Source: Hansfordia pulvinata (taxonomy: Eukaryota; Ascomycota; Sordariomycetes; Xylariales). From it: a stretch of 64,000 nt of DNA. Made by a program: the position numbers and the translations under genes. Below the pieces are notes generated by a model that had not been told where the DNA came from, did not search any database, and saw only the letters and a program-made list of their open reading frames with translations. Below, in pieces: positions 11,901-23,400 of this stretch. The number at the start of each line of letters is the position of its first letter. Position 1 is the first letter of the stretch. Location of the stretch: assembly GCA_006538405.1 (NCBI GenBank), contig BJKQ01000020.1:124001-188000 (forward strand), in the 5' to 3' direction.

Positions 11901-13681
11901 TTCAATCAACAATCGCGAATGCTGCCTGTGGGGCCGTCTGACACATGCAGCTCGACTCTGAATAGTAGACATACAGACGTTTCTCGACGTGTTGATTGTG
12001 GAGTGGACGGCAGGCCAGTAACATGTCTATCGCCGCCCCATTTTGCGAGCACCGACAACGTCTTCGTCACTGCATCCAAGTCTCCTCCAGCTCAGTCCAG
12101 TCCGCAGCAGTTCAGTCACTGACAGCCCAGCCAAGACTGTCGATTTCCACCGAAAGCCGCATCAACGTACCTGGCCACCTGGCACACGAGTATCTGCCTA
12201 AAATGAGGCAAAGCAAAGCACCACTAGGAGGGCATCACGTCATGGGGCGCCAGGATCGGCAAGCTGGCAGTGCCTGGCTGCCACCGCTTTCAGCCCGGGG
12301 CCCGTCGAGCCACCAGAACTTGGCCATGGCTAGGCTGAATTTCGCATGTGTAGACTACGAGTACAGTTGTTAGCATGGCGTACATGGTTAGCCCGTCGAG
12401 CCGTCTAATAGTCCAGCTGACTGGCCTCGGGCGTGCGGGCGGCCCACGATGAGGTCAACCGATGCGCTGTTGCTGGTGGGGAACGCGGCGATCCTTGAGG
12501 TACGAGTTGGCAGTTGGCCGTGGACAGTTCTCGCAATCAAGAACTGCAAGATCCCGAATAAATAGATGCCACTGCCGGCCCGAGCTGCGTGATGAGAGTG
12601 AGAGCGCGTGAGCCTCTTATCTTATTAGATACTCGATAGTGGTCCCCGTAGCACAAACCTCAACATCCGTGCGCGTCACCACGACGGCCTCAGCTTACCC
12701 AACCCAGCAGCCAGCCACGCCAGCCCAGCTTCCAACTTGTGTATTGTGCATACCTCGTGAACACCTACGAGTACTCGTACAACAGATCACAAGACGATCC
12801 GGCAGAGGCGCGCCGCCTGCCCACCAGCAGATCGAGTTAGCCCTTCATCAGTGCGTGCATAATATCGAGCTGCGCGTCAACGGCTGCCAGTAGTCGGCGC
12901 CAATCAAGGGCTCATTTCCGGATCCCACTCTCCAAGTCTTTTAGCTTCAAGGCCATCGACAGGATCCCCATCCTCTCTACTCGTACGCTACGATTATACG
13001 AGTACCATCACCACTCGACCGAAACGACAACAACAAGAACAAACAAACAAACACGAACAACGCGGATAGCGAGTGACGACACCACTTTGCAAAAGGAGAG
13101 AAAAAAACAGGATCTTGATTCACCAGACCAGACTCTCCTGCCAGCTCAAACACGTCCAACCCGCGGCCGTTACAAGACCCTGTGCCTGCCCGCGCCCGTG
13201 CCCGTGCTTCTGGAACCCACTGCGGCCAGGAGGACCAAGCACACACCAGAGCCCAGCGCCGCCGTTCACCGTCTCCAGACACGCGCACACGCACTCGGGT
13301 TCCGGCAAGCTCTGGGCCCAGTCTGCAAGAAGCTTTGGGCCGCTCGCCAGCTACTGTCCGTAGTAGCCTAGCCTAGCTTGCTTCACCTCAGCTGCGGCCG
13401 CTCTTGTTCTCCGGCGCCCACCGCGCAGCTCTATGAACCCTCACTCATCACCCTCACCATCGCCATAATCACCACCACCACCACCACCACCGCCACCACA
13501 ACTCGCAGACAAAAGACGGCATCGACTCTGCGCTCTGCACAACCCACGAATCCGCCGCACCGCTCCGACCCCGGCAGCTGGTGGCAAGACAAGGACAGGC
13601 CCGGGTTCGACCTTCGCTGACGGACCCGCGCCAGACATAAACCACCGGTCACCACAGCAGCTACCAATACTAAACGAAAAA

Positions 13682-14493
13682 ATGCCTTCCCGGAACGCCC
13701 TCCTCGCCCCGGCAGCCTTGACCCTGCTCGCCGGCTCCATAGTCCTCATGTTCTTCGTCGTCCTCTCGGGCGTCGCCGACTCGCCGCCGCTGAACCGCAC
13801 CTACTTCCTGCGCGCCGACACCTCGGGCATCCCGGGGGCCCGCCCCGTGTCCCAGTGGGCCTACTTCTACGTCTGCGGCGACGCCAACCGGGACTGCGGC
13901 GCCGCCTGGCCCGACCCCCCCGTCGGCTACGCCTGGTCCGCCTCCGACCCGGCCGCCCTGGCCGCCTCCCCCGTGCCCCCCGAGCTCGTCGGCGAGCAGG
14001 GCGGCGGCACCACCTCGAGCTACTTCTTCTTCGCCTGGCGCTTCGGCTGGGTCTTCTACCTGATGGGCCTGGCGGTCGCCGTCCTCGCGCTTCTGGGCGG
14101 CGCCGCGCTGGCCTGCTGCGCCGGGGGAAGGGGCCGCCTGGGCGCCGCCGTCTCGGGCCTCGCCGCCCTCGCCGCCCTCGTCTTCTACACCGTCGCCGTC
14201 GCCCTCATGACCGCCACCTTCGTCAAGATGCGCGACGCCTTCGCCGCCGCCGGCCGCGACGCCTCCATCGGCCGCTGGGCCTTCGGCTTCAGCTGGGGGC
14301 CTGGGTCGCCCTACTCGCCGCCACCGTGCTGCTCTTCCTCGGAACCCGCAAGGGCGGCGCCGCCGGCGGCGGCGCCGCGGGGTCCTCGGGAGGCGGCCTG
14401 TCGCTCGGCGGCCTGGGCGGGCGCAAGAGGAGCGTCCGCAGCCGCAGGAGCTACGACATGAGCGGGCGCCGCGTCAAGGACGAGTACGCTTGA
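13682..14493 (+). CDS. SUR7/PalI-family tetraspan membrane protein, frame broken
   Basis: A plasma-membrane protein of the SUR7/PalI family, whose members sit in eisosomes or in pH and calcium sensing complexes. Four membrane segments are visible: residues about 8-31; about 118-145; about 155-180; and the last, WVALLAATVLLFLG. A long extracellular loop between segments 1 and 2 carries two Cys (VCGD and DCGAA). The cytosolic tail is Gly-rich, then basic, and ends VKDEYA. The frame slips at the G5 run 14295-14299; six G would give SWGAWVALL and continue into the tail, about 270 residues in all. The unrepaired frame reads through an unrelated tail. No introns. The start ATG follows an A-rich leader. 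Confidence 0.82.
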
Positions 14494-15838
14494 GCATACC
14501 GGGAAGATGCTCTCGAGAGGAACTGTCTCGGGGCAGAGAGAAAGATTTCAAGAAAGGAAAGAAAAAGGCCGCATTGGTCGGTCAGAACCCCGGCCAGGTG
14601 GATGGAGTATTCATGAGTGCAACTCGGTTTGGATCTCAACCTTCGTGTGCTTTTTTTCTCATGCGTTTTTCTGCACTTTGCATCCACGGAACTTGACAGC
14701 GGGATCGGACGGGACACAACGGGACAGTACGGTACCAGCATCAATCGCATTGCAATTTTTGGGGCTCGGACTGCCGTGAAAGGACTGGATACTTTTCATG
14801 GAGGGGGCGCATTTTGGCAACAGGACAGGGCGTACGGGGAGCAACGGCCGCTCGATCCTATTACAACGCATCGCACCGCGTCAATCGTTTCAATCGCCGC
14901 GGTTTTCCGATTCTTTGCTGGGGCCCGTCATCAGCACGCGCGCTCGACTCAGCAACCCGGATTACAGCACAGGTCTCATATCATCCAGCGCCCCGAAGCC
15001 CGCTGCTGCAAGCCGTGGGCATTGCGCTGAAACAAAACGCCCATCACGCGCATGCTGGAGAAGATGGCCGGGGATTCGCAGTGAATGAAGGAATCGGTCG
15101 CATTGCGCGACGGGTGGGATCAGGTGGTTTATAATGTAATCGACGTATGATAATAGTAATGACTGAACTGCCCATTTCACAAACACAATTTTGCTGACCC
15201 AGGTTTCACGAGTAGAGGCAATGATGATTCAGCATGAGCGCTAATAATGCGTACTCATGATTGTACCACTTCAAGTCGGCATCGTGCTCACTATGAGTGT
15301 CTATAACCTTGCTTGGGCAGCCAGGGCTGCCGATAGCACCCGTTACCCTTTCTTCCCTGTCAAATCTCAGCATCCCTTCGATTCAACATGCCCGCCGCAG
15401 GGCGACCCCTTCATTTTGTAACCTTTACAAGTTCGCTTCGCCAGCGTTAACAATCCCGTACACCGCACCGCGGCCGCTCTTGTCCCATTGCATAACTCAG
15501 TTGACACTGCTGGGGTCGTCGCCGTCTACTTCCCAAACACTTTGTCGCACCACAGCAGCGTCTGCCGCTCCGCCCGCGCCTCCCGCGCCAGCTTGACCCG
15601 GCGCCGCAGAGCACTGGCGCGTGCTCGCAGCGCCTGGTGTGTCACGGCGATCTGGACGCGGCGCCGCTGCAGGAATAGGGCTCGGCGGTCGAGGAGGCCG
15701 AGGATCAACGCCCTGCGGAGAAGGAGGATCGGCTCCGAGGGTGCTGTTTTCCTTTTCTTCGTCTTGTTCTTCTTTGTCTTGGTCGTCGTCTTATTCGTGT
15801 TCGTCTTTATCGTCCTCGTCGTCAACGCTTGACCATCG
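14494..15838. other. Intergenic spacer between convergent genes
   Basis: Holds the 3' ends of the SUR7-family gene and the sirtuin gene. No gene, RNA or repeat of note is seen. Confidence 0.55.
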
Positions 15839-17206
15839 TCAGATCTTGGTTTCGTCCTTGCTCTGCTCTTTCGTTTCATCGTGTAGTCGCTGCTCGTGGC
15901 GGCTGCCTGCATCATCTGGTCCACCCTTATTGACATCCTGCTTCCGACCATGATCAGCCTGTGCGCCCCCACGACTAATTTGCGCTTCTGCGCCCTGGCC
16001 TTGGCTACTGACTGCTGCTTTTGCTGCGGCGGCCGCCTTGTCCTCCACTGCGCTCTCATCCTTGTCTTCGCTTGGGGAGGTGATGGCCAACTTATCCTCG
16101 AGACGCTGGAGCAGGTCCTGGATCTCAGGCTGCTCGACCGTCGTCGCTGCTTTTTCTGGAGCAGTCTTGTCGTCGTTTTCATCGCGATTGTCGGTCTCTT
16201 GCTCCTCTCCATTCCGTTTCCGCTGCTTCGCCGCCTCTTCCTCGCCCACGACTCCCACCCACGTGGCCTCGAGCTCCTCGCGCCAGCCCAGCTCATCCGC
16301 TAGCCGGCGCACACCAGCGTCGCACGCGCCGAGGCACAGGACGTCGTCGGCCCGTGAGCCCAGGTCGCCAACGCGCTCCAGATTGAATAGCACGCGAGGG
16401 GCACCCGGCTCCGCCAGCGACGGCAGGCTGGCGAAAGGCTGTACCGACAGGCTGGTACCGAGCACGAGGACGATGTCAGCCTCCCCAGGTGCGCCGCGCG
16501 AGTCGAAGAAGGCCGAGGGTAGCTGCTCGCCGAAGAAGACAATGTCAGGCTTGACCAAGCCGCCACAGACTCGGGGTTGGTTGCCGTCCTCTTTGCCCTC
16601 TTTGCCCTCCTCGTCTGGGTTTTCCGGCAGCACCGGCGGCTGTTGACACCGCGGCGGCTCGCCTCTCTCAACATGCTCACGCATGGGTCCATCGGGGTAC
16701 GGCGCGCGACAGTCGGTGCAAGTCTGGGAGGCGAAGCTGCCGTGGGCCTCGACGATGCGGTCCCCGGGGACGCCGGCGGCGCGCTCGAGGCAGTCGATGT
16801 TCTGGGTGAAGAGGGTGTGCAGGAGGCCCTTGCGAGCGAGAAGGGCGATGAAGGCGTGGGAGACGGTGGGGCTGAACCGGCCCGGGTACAGTTCGCGGGC
16901 GAGGACGTAGAAGGGGTGGGGATTCTCGCGGAAGAAGTCGAGCTCGAAGACAGCCTCTGGGTGCGGGAGGTTGAGGCGCGCCAGATTGTCGTACAAGCCC
17001 GTTCCGGGAGAACGGAAATCGGGAATCCCCGCCGCTGTTGAGATGCCTGCCCCTGTCATGACGACGACACGCGGCGGACGTTGCCCCCCGCGTGCCTCGT
17101 CGTCTACGCCATCCCGTAGCAGCTGCGCCACCGCCGCCAGGCTGCGCTCCGTCAGCGTCTGCGGCGGCGTCGCGGGGTCGATGAGCTTGGAGCTCTCCTG
17201 GCCCAT
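15839..17206 (-). CDS. HST2: NAD-dependent protein deacetylase, Hst2-type sirtuin
   Basis: Removes acetyl groups from lysines of histones and other proteins using NAD. Single exon, 455 residues when started at MGQESSKLID; an upstream in-frame ATG at 17335 would add 43 residues unlike the family. Motifs: GAGIS (52-56), PDFRSPG (62-68), TQNID (134-138), catalytic His155 in HGSF, zinc Cys163, 166, 187 and 214, and KPDIVFFGE (219-227). The last Cys pair is separated by an acidic insert of about 25 residues. The C-terminal ~130 residues are charged and low-complexity, as in fungal Hst2 proteins where this tail controls localisation. The N-terminus fits the N-myristoylation consensus (Gly2, Ser6). 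It converges with the SUR7-family gene. Class I sirtuin is sure; Hst2 rather than another paralogue is likely. Confidence 0.9.
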   Translation of the reverse strand: MGQESSKLIDPATPPQTLTERSLAAVAQLLRDGVDDEARGGQRPPRVVVMTGAGISTAAGIPDFRSPGTGLYDNLARLNLPHPEAVFELDFFRENPHPFYVLARELYPGRFSPTVSHAFIALLARKGLLHTLFTQNIDCLERAAGVPGDRIVEAHGSFASQTCTDCRAPYPDGPMREHVERGEPPRCQQPPVLPENPDEEGKEGKEDGNQPRVCGGLVKPDIVFFGEQLPSAFFDSRGAPGEADIVLVLGTSLSVQPFASLPSLAEPGAPRVLFNLERVGDLGSRADDVLCLGACDAGVRRLADELGWREELEATWVGVVGEEEAAKQRKRNGEEQETDNRDENDDKTAPEKAATTVEQPEIQDLLQRLEDKLAITSPSEDKDESAVEDKAAAAAKAAVSSQGQGAEAQISRGGAQADHGRKQDVNKGGPDDAGSRHEQRLHDETKEQSKDETKI

Positions 17207-18598
17207 CTTGGGGGGAAGGCGAGAAGGGCGGCAGCTGGTCGTTGAGGGAGAGGGACACAAAGGGCCGGTCGCGCCTCGGGCTGCAGTTGCACGAGGGTAT
17301 TGGGTGGTGGGCGCAAAGTGCGAAGTGGAAGGCACAGAGTGGAAGCGCGACGCCTAAGAGCAGGCGACAAATCAATTGACAGCACGTGCGAATGCGGCAA
17401 GCGCCCGGGAGGCTGGCGCTTTCCGCTGCCGAAAACGTCATACGCGTGCCATAAGCATTTATCGAGGGCTTGCGTTACGCGGTAGGTACTTCACTACGAA
17501 CCGACATGGACAAGGTTCCTGCGCCTGGGGTTCTTCCTGTTTGGGGGTTTCGGATACTTGGCACTCGTACATGTAGTTCCATTTGACTGGGGATTCGGTC
17601 AAATTCGCGACCCCGTGTGGTCGGCGACATATACATGTATCTATAAAGAAGCCGCTTGTGCTTCCCATTCAGAGGAACGTTAAGAGGCGTCCGTAAGTTG
17701 GATGTGCCTGATATCAAAGCCACTGATCAACGGAACATAGCTCCGAGGACACTGCCGAGCCTATTGCTGGCTGCTGGGTCAAGGAAATGCGCCCAAACAA
17801 GAGGGACTAGGGTAGCGGAAGGGTGTGCGATTTGGCTTACCAGACGATCAGGACATCGTTCGCTCAGACCTGCAAGGTGCATGTGATATTGGCTTGTACA
17901 ATAAGTCATGTTTTGACTTCGCTTCGTCGCAATAAAAACGCAGGTTAGGTAGGCATGCTTCTACGCCTATGGCAACCGAGCCCGCATCTCGGCGACTGGC
18001 CTGCTATCTATCAGCTCGCCTTTCTGTGTTCCGACTGGTGTTCCGTGTCCTGCGATATCGAAGAACGCACAACCCGTCCCTGTTATGGACCTGCTCCTCA
18101 CATACCCGGCTGATGAAGCCTTGAAATGTTCACTCTTCACTGCCAACGTTGTTGTCCCAAAGCCATGCGCCCATGTCCCTGGCTGAGAGCCCAAGCGAGA
18201 CGTACACGCCGCCCTTGATCAGTAGACTGGTTCCGCTCAACACGAGGGCAGCCTGTGACGCCTTGCCCCTCAACGCCTGAACCACATGATCAATGCTGTA
18301 CATCCCAGCCCACGAAAAAAAATACACTTGGCAGTCATAAAGTCTAAATACCAACAAACGCCGCCCGTCATCACATCGTTGATAGAGCTTTCTCTTCTCC
18401 TTTCGACAGTCATTGCCAGTCGGTATGTCCCAAAGGTTCGGGACCAATTCGTGTCATTTCGGAGAGGGGCGAACATAAACCCCGACGGCAGATGTACCCT
18501 CGATAAAAGTCCTCGAGGATATTATCTATTTTATTTTCTTTACTGAAGCTTTTCTTTCTTTTTTTCTTCATAATCATTCCTTGCCGAACTGTTCGCGT
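17207..18598. other. Intergenic spacer
   Basis: Contains the sirtuin promoter and the 3' end of the transporter gene. No gene is seen. Confidence 0.55.
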
Positions 18599-20443
18599 TC
18601 AGCCTTGCTTAGTCCACTCGAGCGTCTCAAGCGCCATCATGACAAGCACCAAGGTTGAGGGCAGGATCCTGGCAGCGTCCCGTTGTTAGCACCCCGGAAA
18701 CACGCGCGAAGAAGACGAAGGTATTTCAACTTACCAGATGACGTAGCTCTGGAAGAGCAGTTTGGACATAACGCCCTCATATACCTCATTGATCTGGCAA
18801 ATCTGGGCCAGCTGCAAGGCGCTCGGGGCGCCCGTGAGCAGGAAGCAGACGACGATGAAAATGGGGTCGGCCAAGATGCTGACGGGGACGTATTTGGCGA
18901 AGAGGGCCAGGACGGGGGCCATTATGAGCGTAGGCAAGATCATGCGGCTGATGAGCGAGGCGACCAGCAGACGCGTGCCAATCTGCTTCTCCTCCGGGTC
19001 GGCGCCGCGTTCGCCACCCTGGGTGTTGCGCGCAAGGTTGGCGCCCAGCACGACCAGGATAATGGGCACGGCCACGCCGCCGCTCTGCGTGATGGCCTTG
19101 GTGACGCTACCATTCACAAAGGTGCCCTTGGTGAAGAACAGGCGTTGCAAGTCCGGCACCGATGCCACCACAATGGCTATCAGCATCGCCCACAGCGGCG
19201 GGTTCATAAACTCCCACACGCCCCGTCCGAACCGGCAGGCACCTGCTGCGGCTAGCGTCGACACCTTGCGCACCGGCTGTGGCAATCGCGCAAACAGCAC
19301 TCGCAGTACGGCCAGCATCTTGCGACCGGCCCATTGCGCAGCACGGGCAGCTGCCTGCCGACTGCGGGCGGGGAGGCCCATGATTCCACTGCTGCTGTCT
19401 GTGTCCGCCTCGGGCTCGTCGGTCTCTCTCACGCGGGGGAAGTACATTATGCCTTCAGAGCCGTCCATGGTGGGGGCCAGGGGAGCGTCGGCGACGGTGG
19501 CGTCTCGGTACGCGCTAGCGGGGGAGAATTTGCGGTGTGCGCGCTTCTTTGGGCTGGCGGCGGCCTCGTTCTCGTCGTCATCCGAGTCGACAGGGGAGGC
19601 GTTGGACGTGCCGGCGACCGGGGTGCGGCCGGCCGGTTCGTAGACGTCCTCGTCGCTGTCATGGTGATAGGCGTGGTCGTCGGGAGTCAGGCGACCGTCG
19701 CTGCTCGCGTTGCCGTCGAGCCCGGCAATCAGGTTCTGACGGGCGAGCTCATCTTGGGGCAGGCGGGCCTCCTCGACGCGCTGCTCCTGGTACTCATCAT
19801 AGCGCGACTTGGGGGCAAGCAGGACGTGGTAGCCCCAGCTCCAGCGGACAAGCTGCCCGAGCTGCTGGAAAATGAGCAGGTACAAAATGCCGCGAGCGGC
19901 GACCTCGCCATCGTTGTCACCGGGGATCTTATCCCAGTGCAAGCCCTTGAGTGTGGAGGACAGGGAAACGACGAGAGAGATGGGGAGCGAGTTCGAGTTG
20001 CCAAAGACGCCCATGGCAGTGACGAAGTTCTGGGGCCGGCGACCCAGGCGGAAGAGCTTGGCGACAGCGATGGAGACGAGGTAAGAGACGAGGGTCTGGA
20101 TGATGAAGATGACGGGGATGACTGCGAGGTCGACGAGCTTATTTGCGCTGAGCTGCGAGGCCAGCTTTGTGAAGATGAGGCACGGGGTGAAGAGCATGAT
20201 GTTGAGGTTAGCGAGCCACTTCTGCTTGTCGGCGTCGAATTGGCCGGCGCGGGCGATTATGTAGCCGGGCAGGCTGACACAGACGACCTCCATGACGGCC
20301 TGGAATACAAGGAGTATCAGATGGTCGAAGGAGGGATGGGAGTCGTGGCTCTTGAGAATAGATATCTGGGGAAGATCGTCCGACCAGGCGGGAAGGCCAT
20401 TGTTCAGGCGGAAGGCGCGTGGCGCCGATATGGACCAGCCCAT
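18599..20443 (-). CDS. Auxin efflux carrier-like membrane transporter (Mem_trans family)
   Basis: Member of the PIN-like family of fungal membrane transporters (Pfam 03547 type), probably in the ER or plasma membrane; substrate unknown. Two exons, 20443-18735 and 18668-18599, with intron 18669-18734 (donor GTAAGT) splitting a Trp codon; 592 residues. The N-terminal membrane half contains FGNSNSLPISLV, typical of the family. A long acidic, Ser-rich cytosolic loop (roughly residues 240-400) follows. The C-terminal membrane half contains GAPSALQLAQICQINEVYEG and ends in WILPSTLVLV on the second exon. The start MGWSIS was chosen because the open frame upstream is Pro/Ser-rich and lacks family character. 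It is divergent from the MAPKK gene across a 5.4-kb spacer. Confidence 0.88.
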
Positions 20444-23400
20444 GGCGAGGCTGTGAGTGGCGCCCGTGGTGGTGGAAGTTGTGGTATTGTCGGCGCTGGC
20501 GGGATGCGAGGCCCGTACCGGGGCGCGAGGAGGGAGTAGAACGAGACGCGGGACGGAAGGCGCCTGGTGGTTAGTTACAGCGCTGATCGTGGTAGGCGCG
20601 TCGCGATCTGGCGATGACGGTCGAGAGGCCGTTGCAGGTCGTGGGCGCGTTGCGTTGAGCGGGAGCCGAGTCGGTCGGGCGAGGCCGGGAGAGAAGAAAG
20701 GTGTGACGGGAGAGGAGTGGCAGGCGAGCCAGGCCGGCGATGAGGCAGCCGAGATAAGTAGCCGAGATAAGAAGAAACGAGGCGAGAAGAGAGCGACAAG
20801 AGCAAGCCACGGGGCGCAGCAAGCGATCAATCAGCGTGGTCGGCGTGGTCGGAGGCGGTCGTAGTAAGACGGGAGAGACGGGTTGAGTGGGTTGGCTGCA
20901 ATTGGAAGTGAGGGTGTACAGGTTCGAGAACTCCGGCCGAGGAAGCGGGAAGTGACGATGCGACCGTGTTGCAGACGGCGGTGGAGAGGCGTTTCAGAGC
21001 CAAGCAGGCCGTGTCGCAAAGGCTTCCGGGGGTGTTTCGGGCGCCAAGGGTTTGTGCTGTTCGGCAGTGCGGCGATCACATGGGTCCAGCGACGACTGCC
21101 CGTGTTACGGTGACGACAGTGATGGTGATGGGTGTGATGATGCCCAAGTGGGATGGATTATGTTGGTTGTTGTCCTAGTTCTACCTATCTGGGGCGTGCC
21201 GGGGTTGGGAGACGAGGTGCAAGAGCCGGGAGAGAATGGAGGGAGAGAGAGTTGAAGAAGAAGTATGTAAGGTAGGTAGACAAGGGCTCGACGAGTGACA
21301 ACTCCACTACGATACACCTCAAACTTGGAAGGCAAAGAAAGCCAAGACAGGCTCCCGGTAATAGTAAGAGGCAAGCGGCAAGCGGCAAAAGACGACAAGA
21401 GTCAAAATGCCTGGCAGCCAGTGGCGAGGACGGCAGGGACGGGGCGGGCAACACCAACAAGAGCAAGGTTCAAACCTGTGCTGCTTCACCACCACCTACG
21501 CTGCGTGTGCGCGCGCAATGAGATAATCCCAAGGCAGCCAAGAGCAGCGGCGACGCAGCCAAGTCGGTTAGCCTGCTGGCCGGAAGCGTCTCTTCCAAGT
21601 TGCTGTTGACTGTCGTCGCGACTGGTCGGTCGGTTGACTGACTGATGGAAACATTGTACGAGATGGCCTGGGTCCGGGTGGTTGTGGCTTGGTCGCGCCT
21701 GGGCTTGTCTTGGCCGGCCCCTCTATGGGCCTCGACTGACGAGCCCAGCACAGACAACAGCGTGATTGGGCATCCGACGGCTTGTCTGATCGACTGTGCT
21801 CATCGGAAGCAAACCTTGTCAATCGCCCAGGCCCGTTATTAGACTTCGATGATTCGGCGCCGCGTTCTTTATCTCTCTGGCCGGGGTGGCCTTGGTTCGC
21901 CTTGGCGACTTGCACGGCTGGCTTGCCGGGACTTGAACTTGTTTCCCCCAGCATGGTGCCTCCAGCAGCATTATGACTGTTGGTCTCATAATCGTTCCCA
22001 TCATCACCGCCCTTGACAGCTGTGCTCACATGGCCGCTTGCTCTTTCTGACCCGTCCGGGCAGAAAGCACTTCAGGTTGCAGGCCAAAGACGACCGCCAG
22101 CGGACCGTGACACGACACTGATGGGTATCGTATTCCTGGAAACGCGCCAGGCGGATTCTAGACGCGCCCACAGGCGGCCGAGGAAACCTCCATCTTGCTC
22201 GCTCGGGCGCGCCACACCAATCCACAGGCCTGCTCCGGGCTTTTACACTTGCAGTAGTCCCGGTGGCCTGGCTGGTTCCCATCCGGATCCACGTCCCGTC
22301 TCCGGCCCGCGTCCCTGGCCCAGCACAGCCCCAGACCCATCCATGGCTGCGTGAGGTGACCCCGGCGCACGAGTCGTAACCGATTTGCAAGGCCTACCAG
22401 CAGCCGCGCGGACCAGATTCGGTGACGCTGTGTGGCGGTGTGGCTCAAGGAGCGTTTTCCACGGATACGAGTGCGCTTGGAGATGGCGTCAGTTTCCCTC
22501 GACATGTTTTTTGAGGCTGGCGTGAGTGACGTTGCCTGGACAGGCAGTTTTCGATAGCGAAAACCCCGGCCCAGGACCAGGGTTCCCACGGGCGCTCCGC
22601 AGAACAGATGGGAACGGGCTTGATGAGTGCTTCCAGGTTGTACTCGTACGAGGACCGAGTACCTCTGCGACATCTGGAATCGGAGAGAGCAAAGCCACAT
22701 GCGGCCAGGGCACTTTGCTCCGGATCGGAATGACGTAAAGCCTCCACCCCCACCCCTCCGTCCATTCGCACCGCGTCTCTGTCGCCGCCATGACAGACAT
22801 GGCGCATTTCCCTGATGCTCGCACATCCCAGCAGACATTACATTCAAAATCCTGCTCATGCGGCTGCGCAATGCTCGTCCTGCCTGGCCGCAGACATGTC
22901 AAGATGCGCCGAGCTGGCTGAGGAAAGTTCTCTGTCGTGCCAGCGCGCCTGGCTGTCAAACGCACCGCACTTTCGTCAGAGCACCCCTGCCTGCGCCATC
23001 AGAGAGAGTGTTTTGCTACTACGAGTACGCCGTGGTTGACGTGCACTGATAGGTGAGCAGTCGGCAACGCCGGGTCTGACACGTCAATGGCCCTCGCTAC
23101 AGCCTGGCAGATGTTGCAGTCGACGGGCGGGCTCATCCAGCCGTTTCTGAACCGGCATTCTTCCACGGCCCAGCACTCGTTGGCAACTGAGTCCTCGTCC
23201 TAATACGCTTCAGTAAAGCCTGCGCTATTCAAAGCAGGGTGTCGGGGACAGTCATGCTCGCGTGTCAAGATAGGTTGGCAGATTGCGTTGCCGCACCCAG
23301 AATCATCACGATTCGCATGATGAGCTTGGGAGTGAAGCTTCACCAGGGGGCGGGGGCGGACACTCTAGAGCTGGCTAGAGACACTGCTGCCTGCAAAGTC

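Larger units (their letters stand above)
8740..13681. other. Long intergenic region, about 4.9 kb
   Basis: Lies between the minus-strand beta-glucosidase and the plus-strand SUR7-family gene, so it holds both promoters. It contains the TATA box and poly-G tract listed separately, a perfect 14-bp palindrome TACGAGTACTCGTA at 12766-12779, related 8-mers at 12356, 12978 and 12997, and an ACC trinucleotide run near 13470-13497. Open frames of up to about 210 codons exist on both strands, but none shows family motifs, a signal peptide or sensible splicing. Confidence 0.55.

Noticed and set aside
21905..21990. A T-arm-like GTTCAAGTCCC on the minus strand
   Set aside because: No matching acceptor or anticodon stems could be built around it.
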